From: Pseudomonas fluorescens
GTDB lineage: Bacteria; Pseudomonadota; Gammaproteobacteria; Pseudomonadales; Pseudomonadaceae
DNA: 64,000 nucleotides
Assembly (NCBI RefSeq): GCF_004683905.1
Contig: NZ_CP038438.1
Coordinates: forward strand, 4,836,001 to 4,900,000
Reading direction: 5' to 3'
Shown: in pieces, positions 53,957-61,758 of the stretch
How the letters are laid out: each line of letters starts with the position of its first letter
Numbering within the stretch: position 1 is the stretch's first letter
Translations under genes and position numbers: made by a program
Notes under the pieces: generated by a model
The model's database searches: none
Seen by the model: only the letters and a program-made list of their open reading frames with translations
Told to the model about the DNA's origin: nothing

Positions 53957-56368
53957 ATGAGCACCGAAAGTGCTTCGAGTCGGGGCCGTCTGTTACCGAG
54001 CCTGCTCGGCATTCTGCTTCTACTGATGGGCCTGGCCATGCTGGCCGGGGGAGTCAAGCTGAGCATGCTCGGCGGCTCGCTGTACTACCTGCTGGCCGGT
54101 ATCGGCATTGCGCTGAGCGGCATTCTGTTGCTGCTGCGTCGTCGTGCAGCGCTAGGCCTGTATGCGATCGTGCTGTTCGCCAGCACGGTCTGGGCCTTGT
54201 GGGAAGTCGGTCTGGACTGGTGGCAACTGGTGCCGCGTCTGGCCCTGTGGTTCGTTCTCGGCATCGTGATGTTGCTGCCGTGGTTCCGTCGTCCGCTGCT
54301 GCTCAATGGCCCGGCGCCGATGGGCACAGGTGGCCTGACCGTGGCCGTGGTGCTGGCCGGCGTCACTGCCCTGGCCAGCCTGTTCACCCACCCGGGCGAA
54401 ACCTTCGGCGAACTGGGCCGCGACACCGCGGACATGACCAGTACCGCACCGCAAATGCCTGAAGGCGACTGGCAGGCCTATGGCCGCACCGAATTCGGTG
54501 ACCGCTACTCGCCGCTGAAGCAGATCACCCCGGCCAACGTCGGCAAGCTGCAAGAAGCCTGGCGCATCCAGACCGGCGACCTGCCAACCGCCGATGACCC
54601 GGTCGAGCTGACCAACGAAAACACCCCGCTCAAAGCCAACGGCATGCTCTATGCCTGCACCGCGCACAGCAAAGTGCTGGCGCTGGATCCGGACACCGGC
54701 AAGGAAATCTGGCGCTTCGACCCGCAGATCAAAAGCCCGGTGGGCTTCAAGGGCTTCGCCCACATGACCTGCCGTGGCGTGTCGTACTACGACGAAGCCG
54801 CTTACGCGAAAGCTGATAACGCCGCCTCGGCCGTTATCTCCGAAGCCGGCAAAGCCGTTGCCCAGGCCTGCCCGCGTCGCCTGTACCTGCCAACCGCCGA
54901 TGCCCGTCTGATCGCTCTGAACGCCGACACCGGCAAGATCTGCGAAGGCTTCGGCAAAAACGGCGTGGTCGACCTGACCCAAGGCATCGGCCCATTCACC
55001 GCCGGTGGCTACTACTCCACCTCGCCAGCGGCGATTACCCGTGATCTGGTGATCATGGGCGGTCACGTCACCGACAACGAATCGACCAACGAGCCATCGG
55101 GCGTGATCCGCGCTTTCGACGTGCGCGACGGTCACCTCGTATGGAACTGGGATAGCGACAAGCCGGATGCCACCGAGCCATTGGCCCCGGGCGAAACCTA
55201 CAGCCGCAACTCGGCCAACATGTGGTCGCTGGCCAGCGTCGACGAAAAACTCGGCATGGTCTTCCTGCCACTGGGCAACCAGACTCCAGACCAGTGGGGC
55301 GCTGACCGCACTCCAGGCGCCGAGAAATTCAGCGCCGGCATCGTCGCCCTCGACCTGGCCACCGGTAAAGTGCGCTGGAACTACCAGTTCACCCACCACG
55401 ACCTGTGGGACATGGACGTTGGCAGCCAGCCAACCCTGCTCGACATGAAAACCGCCGAGGGCGTGAAACCGGCGCTGATCGCCCCGACCAAGCAGGGCAG
55501 CCTGTACGTCCTCGACCGTCGTGACGGCACGCCGATCATCCCGATCAAGGAAATCCCGGTTCCGCAAGGCGCCGTGAAAGGCGACCACACCGCACCGACC
55601 CAGGCCCGTTCGGACCTCAACCTGCTGGCCCCGGAACTGACCGAAAAAGCCATGTGGGGCGCCAGCCCGTTCGACCAGATGCTGTGCCGCATCCAGTTCA
55701 AGGAACTGCGCTACGAAGGCCAATACACGCCTCCGTCGGAACAGGGCAGCCTGATCTATCCGGGTAACGTCGGCGTGTTCAACTGGGGCGGCGTCTCGGT
55801 CGACCCGGTTCGCCAGATGCTGTTCACCAGCCCGAACTACATGGCCTTCGTTTCGAAAATGGTGCCACGCGAGAAAGTCGCCGCCGGCAGCAAACGCGAG
55901 AGCGAAACCGCTGGCGTGCAGCCAAACACCGGCGCGCCATACGCGGTGATCATGCACCCGTTCATGTCGCCACTGGGCGTACCGTGCCAGGCCCCGGCCT
56001 GGGGCTACGTCGCCGGTATCGACCTGACCACCGGCAAAGTCGTGTGGAAACGCAAGAACGGCACCAGCCGCGACAGCTCGCCAATCCCGATCGGCTTCAC
56101 CCTGGGCGTACCAAGCATGGGCGGTTCGATGGTCACTGCAGGCGGCGTCGGCTTCCTCAGCGGCACCCTCGACCAGTACCTGCGCGCCTACGACGTGAAC
56201 ACCGGTAAAGAACTGTGGAAATCGCGTCTGCCGGCTGGCGGCCAAGCGACCCCGATGACCTACACCGGCAAGGACGGCAAGCAATACGTGCTGCTCGTTG
56301 TTGGCGGTCACGGCTCGCTGGGCACCAAGATGGGTGACTATGTGATTGCGTACAAACTGCCGGAATAA
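53957..56368 (+). CDS. gcd: PQQ-dependent membrane glucose dehydrogenase
   Basis: 803 residues, the usual length for Gcd. Five N-terminal membrane helices (within about residues 10-140) anchor it in the inner membrane. The periplasmic part is an eight-bladed beta-propeller that binds PQQ: WQAYGRTEFGDRYSPLKQI, GVIRAFDVRDGHLVWNWD, WNYQFTHHDLWDMDVGSQPT and GYVAGIDLTTGKVVW are family blocks. The enzyme oxidises glucose to gluconolactone and passes electrons to ubiquinone, starting the periplasmic glucose pathway. A GGAG site lies before ATG 53957. It is followed by an intrinsic terminator. Coupling with OprB upstream is functional as well as positional. Confidence 0.96.
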   Translation: MSTESASSRGRLLPSLLGILLLLMGLAMLAGGVKLSMLGGSLYYLLAGIGIALSGILLLLRRRAALGLYAIVLFASTVWALWEVGLDWWQLVPRLALWFVLGIVMLLPWFRRPLLLNGPAPMGTGGLTVAVVLAGVTALASLFTHPGETFGELGRDTADMTSTAPQMPEGDWQAYGRTEFGDRYSPLKQITPANVGKLQEAWRIQTGDLPTADDPVELTNENTPLKANGMLYACTAHSKVLALDPDTGKEIWRFDPQIKSPVGFKGFAHMTCRGVSYYDEAAYAKADNAASAVISEAGKAVAQACPRRLYLPTADARLIALNADTGKICEGFGKNGVVDLTQGIGPFTAGGYYSTSPAAITRDLVIMGGHVTDNESTNEPSGVIRAFDVRDGHLVWNWDSDKPDATEPLAPGETYSRNSANMWSLASVDEKLGMVFLPLGNQTPDQWGADRTPGAEKFSAGIVALDLATGKVRWNYQFTHHDLWDMDVGSQPTLLDMKTAEGVKPALIAPTKQGSLYVLDRRDGTPIIPIKEIPVPQGAVKGDHTAPTQARSDLNLLAPELTEKAMWGASPFDQMLCRIQFKELRYEGQYTPPSEQGSLIYPGNVGVFNWGGVSVDPVRQMLFTSPNYMAFVSKMVPREKVAAGSKRESETAGVQPNTGAPYAVIMHPFMSPLGVPCQAPAWGYVAGIDLTTGKVVWKRKNGTSRDSSPIPIGFTLGVPSMGGSMVTAGGVGFLSGTLDQYLRAYDVNTGKELWKSRLPAGGQATPMTYTGKDGKQYVLLVVGGHGSLGTKMGDYVIAYKLPE

Positions 56369-56387
56369 GTTTTAGCGGCGGTAAAGG

Positions 56388-56422
56388 AAAGGCGATGCTC
56401 CGTGAGGGGCATCGCCTTTTTT
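56388..56422 (+). terminator. Intrinsic terminator of gcd
   Basis: AAAGGCGATGC and GCATCGCCTTTT form a stem of eight or more pairs followed by six T at 56417-56422, twenty bases after the gcd stop. Confidence 0.92.
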
Positions 56423-56455
56423 GTGCCCACACTTTCTGAGTCCACCGGACAAACC

Positions 56456-56545
56456 TGTGGGAGCGGGCTTGCTCGCGAAAGCGGTGTATCAACCAATGAG
56501 TTTGCCGGCTGACACATTGCCTTCGCGAGCAAGCCCGCTCCCACA
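56456..56545. repeat. REP palindrome pair (type A)
   Basis: Inverted copies of GTGGGAGCGGGCTTGCTCG downstream of the gcd terminator, spaced by about 40 bases. Confidence 0.92.
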
Positions 56546-56737
56546 CTGGACGGTGCCCGTCCTACAGAAGCGCGTTATACGCGGGAGTTTTCCGACAAGT
56601 CGCGTCGGTTGTGCCTCGGAAGTTGGCTGGATAGGCTCTGGTGGTCGCTGGAAATTCAGCGAACGGGCGTCGCGGCCTGATAACTGATGCATAATCGCCA
56701 ACCTGACAGCACCTCGGATGCCTGTTGGTTGTGTCAT

Positions 56738-56816
56738 GGCGGCTGTGCGCGGGATACCTTCTTTGGGGGTATGCCGATTCCTCAGTTATCGGTCCGCGAA
56801 CCCGCGTACAGCTGCC
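56738..56816 (+). ncRNA. Structured RNA leader candidate before the DUF6124-like gene
   Basis: GGCGGCTGTGCGCGGG (56738-56753) can pair over all 16 positions with CCCGCGTACAGCTGCC (56801-56816), using two G-U pairs. Inside lie two hairpins: ATACC/GGTAT (56754-56758 with 56768-56772) and GCCGAT/ATCGGT (56773-56778 with 56788-56793). The result is a three-way junction of 79 bases. The loop of the second hairpin contains CTCAGTT (56781-56787), fully complementary to AACTGAG (56861-56867) just before the start codon at 56876, where GAG could serve as ribosome-binding site. G-U pairs in a long stem favour an RNA role over a DNA palindrome. No known riboswitch class was recognised. Function is inference. 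Confidence 0.6.
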
Positions 56817-56875
56817 ACCTCAGATTGCGTCGCGGCAATTGAAGGTAGCTCCACTTCACCAACTGAGAACTCATC

Positions 56876-57241
56876 ATGATCAAACCCACACCCAATCCCC
56901 CAGAAACCTCGCCCTACGAATCCCTCGATTCCAGAAAACTCCACGACGCCGCCGAGCGTGCGCTGGATCACTACCTGAAGCCCTCCGCCGCCGCGGTGAG
57001 ATTCCACAAACCCAGCAGCATTTTCCAGGTCGCCCCGGACATGGACAACGAAAGCCTGCTGGTTCACGCCTGCGAATCACTGGCCCAAGCCAGCCTCATG
57101 ACCAGCGACATCGCCGCGTACATCGACATCCCGCAGCGCCGGACGATACTGGCCATTCAGCAAATCATCATGCTCGCCGAACTGGCGGTGAATCGGGTGC
57201 TGGATAATGTGGAAATCACCCAATCTGCGGCACACAGCTGA
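56876..57241 (+). CDS. DUF6124-like small protein (formerly DUF3077 group)
   Basis: 121 residues. The pattern is that of short Pseudomonas proteins of the DUF3077/DUF6124 group: a polar N-terminus, AAERALDHYLKP, FQVAPDMDNESLLVHACESL, then a helical C-terminus LAIQQIIMLAELAVNRVLD. Members often occur in several copies per genome and have no known role. The gene lies between gcd and lon, preceded by a foldable RNA leader and surrounded by REP elements, which suggests a later arrival. The start ATG 56876 has only GAG eight bases upstream as a site. Confidence 0.75.
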   Translation: MIKPTPNPPETSPYESLDSRKLHDAAERALDHYLKPSAAAVRFHKPSSIFQVAPDMDNESLLVHACESLAQASLMTSDIAAYIDIPQRRTILAIQQIIMLAELAVNRVLDNVEITQSAAHS

Positions 57242-57247
57242 GCCATA

Positions 57248-57480
57248 GTGGGAGCGGGCTTGCTCGCGAAAGCGTCAGCACATCCAACACTTGCGGTGAC
57301 CGACACACCGCTTTCGCGAGCAAGCTCGCTCCCACAGTGGAATTGGGTGAGTCAGGTGGAGATGGGTCGGCTCGTAGGCCGCCATCGCGAGCAGGCTCAC
57401 TCCCACAGGTAAATTGAGTGCATTCAGCCAGAACATGGTCGGCTGTCAGGCCGCCATCGCTGGCAAGCCAGCTCCCACAT
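57248..57480. repeat. Cluster of type A REP elements (four copies)
   Basis: An inverted pair at 57248-57336 (GTGGGAGCGGGCTTGCTCG and its inverse) is followed by two degenerate single copies in one orientation, 57381-57408 (GCCATCGCGAGCAGGCTCAC) and 57453-57480 (GCCATCGCTGGCAAGCCAGC). Confidence 0.88.
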
Positions 57481-57519
57481 TTTTGATTCGTGTATGCCCC
57501 ATGCGGCGCAGCCGCCCCA

Positions 57520-57830
57520 CTCAAAACAATGAGCGCAAGCTCGAGTACCGCTTTTGATCTTGATCCACGGGCGACGTCGGAAGGCTGAGTGGAGGGATTG
57601 ATCCGGGGGTGGGAGCGCAGCGACCGTTTGGCGCAGCCAAACACAGCGAGAGGAGGTGCAGCGAAGCAAACCGGAGGCGCTGCCCCACGGATCAGTCCCG
57701 GAGCGAAGGAACCCCGAGCCCCAGCGAGCGGGCCGAACGCAGGAGCAAGCCTTTTCGGTTACCTTTTCGGCGTCTGGAAAAGGTGACTCGCCGTAAGGGC
57801 GAAACCGCCAGCCGCCACACCCAAAAAAAC
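57520..57830. repeat. GC-rich structured dispersed repeat (probable)
   Basis: The block contains nested hairpins: GTTTGGC/GCCAAAC (57626-57632 with 57636-57642) and GTTACCTTTTC/GAAAAGGTGAC (57758-57768 with 57777-57787, one G-T pair). From memory it resembles a repeat found near many Pseudomonas genes, but it is present only once in this window, so its repeat nature cannot be shown here. Confidence 0.45.
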
Positions 57831-57995
57831 GGATATACCCCCAAAACCCCAAGAACCTGGTCGGCCCAAAGGCCGCCAAGTCCAAAGCGTGACGCCTGTC
57901 AAAACCCTGAACGCACAAGCAGAAACACCGCCCCCCATTGAAACCACCCAAAGCCTGCCCCATCTAAGACCCATACCCCATTGCGCAGGTGCCCC

Positions 57996-60413
57996 ATGAG
58001 CGACCAGCAAGAATTCCCGGACAACCCCGACGACTACACCGAAGCAGAACACATCGAACACACCTCATCCGGCAAAGGCCTGGCCCTGCCCGGCCAGAAC
58101 CTGCCGGACAAGGTCTACGTCATCCCGATCCACAACCGCCCGTTCTTCCCGGCCCAAGTGCTGCCGGTCATCGTCAACGAAGAACCCTGGGCCGAAACCC
58201 TCGATCTGGTGAGCAAATCCGACCACCACTCCCTGGCCCTGTTCTTCATGGACACGCCCCAGGAAGACCCGCGCCACTTCAACACCGGCGCCCTTCCCGA
58301 ATACGGCACCCTGGTCAAAGTCCATCACGCCAGCCGCGAAAACGGCAAACTGCAGTTCGTCGCCCAGGGCCTGAGCCGCGTACGCATCAAGACCTGGCTC
58401 AAACACCACCGCCCGCCGTACCTGGTCGAAGTCGAATACCCGCACCAGCCGACCGAGCCGACCGACGAGGTCAAGGCCTACGGCATGGCGCTGATCAACG
58501 CGATCAAGGAACTGCTGCCGCTGAACCCGTTGTACAGCGAAGAGCTGAAGAACTACCTCAACCGCTTCAGCCCCAACGATCCGTCGCCGCTGACCGACTT
58601 CGCCGCCGCCCTCACGTCGGCGACAGGTAATGAGCTGCAAGAAGTGCTCGACTGCGTGCCGATGCTCAAGCGCATGGAAAAAGTCCTGCCGATGCTGCGC
58701 AAGGAAGTCGAAGTCGCGCGCCTGCAGAAAGAGATCTCCGCCGAGGTCAATCGCAAGATCGGCGAGCATCAGCGTGAGTTCTTCCTCAAGGAACAACTCA
58801 AGGTGATCCAGCAGGAACTCGGCCTGACCAAGGACGACCGCAGCGCCGATCTCGAACAGTTCGAACAACGCCTGGAAGGCAAAGTCCTGCCGGCACAGGT
58901 GCAGAAACGCCTCGAAGAGGAAATGAACAAACTGTCGATCCTCGAGACCGGCTCGCCGGAGTACGCGGTCACCCGCAACTACCTCGACTGGGCGACCTCG
59001 GTGCCGTGGGGCGTGTACGGCGAGGACAAACTCGACCTCAAGTACGCGCGCAAGGTACTCGACAAACACCACGCTGGCCTCGACGACATCAAGGATCGCA
59101 TCCTCGAATTCCTCGCGGTCGGTGCCTACAAAGGCGAGATCAGCGGCTCGATCGTGCTGCTGGTCGGCCCGCCGGGCGTGGGTAAAACCAGCGTCGGCAA
59201 ATCCATCGCCGAATCCCTTGGCCGACCGTTCTACCGCTTCAGCCTCGGCGGCATGCGTGACGAAGCCGAGATCAAGGGCCACCGCCGCACCTACATCGGC
59301 GCGCAGCCGGGCAAACTGGTGCAGGCGCTGAAAGACGTCGAAGTGATGAACCCGGTGATCATGCTCGACGAGATCGACAAAATGGGCCAGAGCTACCAGG
59401 GCGACCCGGCCTCGGCGCTGCTGGAAACCCTCGACCCGGAGCAGAACGTCGAATTCCTCGACCATTACCTCGACCTGCGCATGGACCTGTCGAAAGTGCT
59501 GTTCGTGTGCACCGCCAACACCCTGGATTCGATTCCCGGGCCGTTGCTGGACCGGATGGAAGTGATTCGCCTGTCGGGCTACATCACCGAAGAAAAAGTC
59601 GCCATCGCCAAGCGTCACCTGTGGCCGAAACTGCTGGAAAAGGCTGGCGTGTCCAAGGGCAGCCTGAGCATCAGCGACAGCGCACTCAAGGCCTTGATCG
59701 ACGGTTACGCCCGCGAAGCCGGGGTGCGCCAACTGGAAAAACAGATGGGCAAACTGGTGCGCAAAGCGGTGATGAAGCTGATCGACGACCCGAAAGCAGT
59801 GATCAAGCTCGGGCCGAAAGACCTCGAAGCCTCGCTGGGCCATCCGGTGTTCCGCAATGAACAAGTGCTGTCCGGCACCGGCGTCATTACCGGTCTGGCC
59901 TGGACCAGCATGGGCGGCGCGACCCTGCCGATCGAAGCCACGCGAATTCACACGCTCAACCGTGGTTTCAAACTCACCGGGCAACTGGGTGACGTGATGA
60001 AAGAGTCGGCGGAGATCGCCTACAGCTACGTCAGCTCACACCTGAAACAGTTTGGCGGCGATGCGAAATTCTTCGACGAGGCCTTCGTCCACCTGCACGT
60101 GCCGGAAGGCGCCACACCGAAAGACGGCCCGAGCGCCGGCGTGACCATGGCCAGCGCCCTGCTCTCGCTCGCCCGCAATCAGCCGCCGAAAAAAGGCGTG
60201 GCGATGACCGGCGAACTGACCCTGACCGGGCATGTACTGCCGATTGGCGGGGTGCGTGAGAAGGTGATCGCGGCGCGGCGGCAGAAGATCTTCGAACTGA
60301 TCCTGCCGGAGCCGAACCGGGGCAACTTTGAGGAGTTGCCGGATTATCTGAAGGAAGGCATTACCGTGCACTTCGCCAAGCGCTTTGCGGATGTAGCGAA
60401 AGTTTTGTTCTGA
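57996..60413 (+). CDS. lon: ATP-dependent Lon-family protease (second Lon type)
   Basis: 805 residues from ATG 57996 (CAGGTG upstream; MSDQQEFPDNPDDYTE), the usual Lon length. It has an N-terminal substrate domain, a coiled coil near 240-300, AAA+ Walker A GPPGVGKT (391-398), Walker B VIMLDEIDKMG, and a C-terminal serine-lysine protease with Ser713 (DGPSAGVTM) and Lys756 (GGVREKV). It degrades misfolded and regulatory proteins. The absence of clpX and hupB neighbours, and the position after gcd, suggest it is not the housekeeping Lon but the second copy of pseudomonads, comparable with P. aeruginosa AsrA. Its last 80 bases recur at 61066-61145. Confidence 0.93.
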   Translation: MSDQQEFPDNPDDYTEAEHIEHTSSGKGLALPGQNLPDKVYVIPIHNRPFFPAQVLPVIVNEEPWAETLDLVSKSDHHSLALFFMDTPQEDPRHFNTGALPEYGTLVKVHHASRENGKLQFVAQGLSRVRIKTWLKHHRPPYLVEVEYPHQPTEPTDEVKAYGMALINAIKELLPLNPLYSEELKNYLNRFSPNDPSPLTDFAAALTSATGNELQEVLDCVPMLKRMEKVLPMLRKEVEVARLQKEISAEVNRKIGEHQREFFLKEQLKVIQQELGLTKDDRSADLEQFEQRLEGKVLPAQVQKRLEEEMNKLSILETGSPEYAVTRNYLDWATSVPWGVYGEDKLDLKYARKVLDKHHAGLDDIKDRILEFLAVGAYKGEISGSIVLLVGPPGVGKTSVGKSIAESLGRPFYRFSLGGMRDEAEIKGHRRTYIGAQPGKLVQALKDVEVMNPVIMLDEIDKMGQSYQGDPASALLETLDPEQNVEFLDHYLDLRMDLSKVLFVCTANTLDSIPGPLLDRMEVIRLSGYITEEKVAIAKRHLWPKLLEKAGVSKGSLSISDSALKALIDGYAREAGVRQLEKQMGKLVRKAVMKLIDDPKAVIKLGPKDLEASLGHPVFRNEQVLSGTGVITGLAWTSMGGATLPIEATRIHTLNRGFKLTGQLGDVMKESAEIAYSYVSSHLKQFGGDAKFFDEAFVHLHVPEGATPKDGPSAGVTMASALLSLARNQPPKKGVAMTGELTLTGHVLPIGGVREKVIAARRQKIFELILPEPNRGNFEELPDYLKEGITVHFAKRFADVAKVLF
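60334..60413 (+). repeat. Left copy of the lon 3'-end direct repeat
   Basis: 80 bases ending at the lon stop codon. They match 61066-61145 at 77 of 80 positions. The three differences (GAA/GAG, GTA/GTG, GTT/GTG) all lie in third codon positions and are silent. This copy is fused to the functional lon gene. Confidence 0.9.
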
Positions 60414-60420
60414 TTTAGAC

Positions 60421-60457
60421 ATTGGTCGTTATCAATCAAACAACGATAACGACCAAT
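60421..60457. terminator. Perfect 13-bp inverted repeat after lon
   Basis: ATTGGTCGTTATC (60421-60433) pairs exactly with GATAACGACCAAT (60445-60457) around an 11-base loop, seven bases after the lon stop. Without a T tract it is a possible lon terminator, or an operator or recombination site of the inserted cassette. Confidence 0.55.
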
Positions 60458-60592
60458 ACTTCTTCGCATAGCCGAGCACTTCATAATTGCCAAGCGATAT
60501 AAAAAACTGACATTTCTGACAGTTCCGAAGTTTTCTATCTTGAATAAGCTCTACCTTGTTTCTCCCCCCAGGTTAGACACAGGAGCTTCAAG

Positions 60593-61021
60593 ATGAATAA
60601 CTCAAAAGATGCAAGGACGTTTGCTCGCGGTATTTTGACAGCCTACATTCCAGAGGACGTCAACTTCTCGACCGATAAACTAATCATAAGTACTCATAAA
60701 GAAACCCTAGCCCTGGAAGGAATCTACCGCCGTCCTGACCAACCGAACTTTTCAAGAAACGTCAGGGTTTTCCTGACAAAAAAAGACCAGAAGTATCCGG
60801 ACAATGGCAGGCATGACTTTCCTGCAGAAAATATCAGAGTCGAATATGACGGAAATTTTAACGCCGATTTTTTTAGGACCATTCCGGGAGAAGGCGTTAT
60901 TTTTCTCAACCTTGACCCTGTCACCCATCGCTACTCCTGTGCGATGGATATAAGTTTCACAAAAGAGGGCAGTGACGAAAGTTTTCCTGTTATTTGCTCA
61001 TTTACCATGATCCATCAATAG
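60593..61021 (+). CDS. Orphan low-GC protein of unknown function (cassette cargo)
   Basis: 142 residues, unrecognised. AGGAG lies nine bases before ATG 60593, so it is translated. The protein is hydrophilic, without signal peptide or membrane helix. Its predicted strands (LIISTHKETLALEGIYRR, NVRVFLTKKD, VIFLNLDPVTHRYSC, FPVICSFTMIHQ) suggest a beta-sandwich or barrel. GC content and codon use are clearly lower than in lon and the following genes. It has its own terminator (61027-61049) and an AT-rich upstream region, and is enclosed by direct repeats of the lon 3' end. This marks it as horizontally acquired cargo. Possible roles such as defence or toxin immunity are speculation. Confidence 0.75.
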   Translation: MNNSKDARTFARGILTAYIPEDVNFSTDKLIISTHKETLALEGIYRRPDQPNFSRNVRVFLTKKDQKYPDNGRHDFPAENIRVEYDGNFNADFFRTIPGEGVIFLNLDPVTHRYSCAMDISFTKEGSDESFPVICSFTMIHQ

Positions 61022-61026
61022 TCTGC

Positions 61027-61049
61027 TGCTGATCAAAGTCAGCATTTTT
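61027..61049 (+). terminator. Intrinsic terminator of the cassette gene
   Basis: TGCTGA (61027-61032) and TCAGCA (61039-61044) form a 6-bp stem with loop TCAAAG, followed by TTTTT (61045-61049), six bases after the stop codon. Confidence 0.8.
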
Positions 61050-61065
61050 GCATCGGCCGACGCTA

Positions 61066-61145
61066 AGTTGCCGGATTATCTGAAGGAGGGCATTACCGTG
61101 CACTTCGCCAAGCGCTTTGCGGATGTGGCGAAAGTGTTGTTCTGA
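61066..61145 (+). pseudogene. Displaced lon 3'-end fragment (right direct repeat)
   Basis: 80 bases that encode the last 25 residues of Lon (LPDYLKEGITVHFAKRFADV and on to the stop) without start, ribosome-binding site or the rest of the gene. It is 97 percent identical to 60334-60413, with only silent differences. It probably is the original lon end, cut off when the 732-base cassette entered and brought its own copy of the 3' end. Confidence 0.88.
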
Positions 61146-61171
61146 CAGTTATCCAGAGCCTGACACGCCGC

Positions 61172-61265
61172 CTTCGCGAGCAAGCCCGCTCCCACAGGGT
61201 TCTGTAGTGAACACAGCATTTGTGGTCACCACACAACTACTGTGGGAGCGGGCTTGCTCGCGAAG
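61172..61265. repeat. REP palindrome pair (type A)
   Basis: Inverted copies of the GTGGGAGCGGGCTTGCTCG element with a spacer of about 45 bases, between the displaced lon end and the inhibitor gene. Confidence 0.92.
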
Positions 61266-61363
61266 GCGTCTGTGGCAACACCACAGAACCGCCTCACCGT
61301 CACACTTTGTCTCATCTTCAGTTATGCTCGCCGTTCGTCGTCAACGCCGGAGCCACTGAGCCT

Positions 61364-61756
61364 ATGTCCGCCACTCGCCTGTTTGTCCCTCTCGCCCTCT
61401 CTTTGCTGGCCGCCTGCGCCACGCAGCCAAAACAGAACGTGACCGTGGAAAACCAGAGCGAATGCCCCGTGCAGTTGACCAACGGACAAAACCTGATCGT
61501 GATGCTGCCGAGCAACCCGACCACGGGCTATCGCTGGGCAATTCAGGATTCCGCCGGCGGCGTGCTACATGCACTCAGCCCTGAGGTTTACAGCAGTCCG
61601 AAAGATTCCGGCATGGTCGGCGCGGGCGGTTTTTCCACCTGGCGCTTCCAGGCCTTTGCCACCGGCAACGGCCGCTTGCGCCTGACCTCGCAGCAGCCCT
61701 GGGAACCGGAAGTTGAACCGGCAGAAACCTTCGACTGCGCCATTTCGGTGAACTGA
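61364..61756 (+). CDS. Chagasin-family (I42) peptidase inhibitor lipoprotein
   Basis: 130 residues from ATG 61364; longer frames run through the REP element. A lipoprotein signal ends in the lipobox LAAC. The mature part has the chagasin/ICP loops: NPTTGYRW (first loop), GAGGFSTWRFQA (GxxG loop) and RPW-like QQPWEPE. Such proteins inhibit papain-type cysteine peptidases and would sit in the periplasm or outer membrane. It is near the Lon-family gene, as icp is near the second Lon in P. aeruginosa to my knowledge. The lysoplasmalogenase-like gene follows two bases after its stop. Confidence 0.88.
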   Translation: MSATRLFVPLALSLLAACATQPKQNVTVENQSECPVQLTNGQNLIVMLPSNPTTGYRWAIQDSAGGVLHALSPEVYSSPKDSGMVGAGGFSTWRFQAFATGNGRLRLTSQQPWEPEVEPAETFDCAISVN

Positions 61757-61758
61757 TC

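Larger units (their letters stand above)
56369..56875. other. Intergenic region between gcd and the DUF6124-like gene
   Basis: 507 bases holding the gcd terminator (56388-56422), a REP doublet (56456-56545), about 190 bases with a possible CATAAT -10 box at 56690-56695, and the structured leader at 56738-56816. No protein gene is supported; open frames here read through the repeat or the hairpin. Confidence 0.6.
57242..57995. other. Repeat-rich intergenic region before lon
   Basis: 754 bases with no supported gene. Type A REP elements fill 57248-57480. A GC-rich structured block at about 57520-57830 looks like a dispersed Pseudomonas repeat. The last 160 bases lead into lon and carry its promoter and a CAGGTG site. 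Open frames here are read-through of repeats. Confidence 0.65.
61022..61363. other. Intergenic region with cassette end and REP pair
   Basis: 342 bases: cassette terminator, displaced lon end, REP doublet (61172-61265), then about 100 bases with the promoter region of the inhibitor gene (possible TTATGCTCG around 61321). No other gene is seen. Confidence 0.6.

Noticed and set aside
54152..56311. Minus-strand open frame of 719 aa opposite gcd
   Set aside because: Gcd is certain on the plus strand; the antisense frame has low-complexity composition.
57248..57480. CRISPR-like series of similar repeats
   Set aside because: Repeats are inverted palindromes with irregular spacing and degenerate copies, and no cas genes are present. 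They are REP elements.
58065..59984. Minus-strand open frame of 639 aa opposite lon
   Set aside because: Lon motifs are complete on the plus strand; the opposite frame is a codon-bias artefact.
60421..60457. Integron attC-like site at the cassette edge
   Set aside because: The dyad lacks attC core sites and spacer structure, and no integrase is nearby. Kept as a plain inverted repeat.
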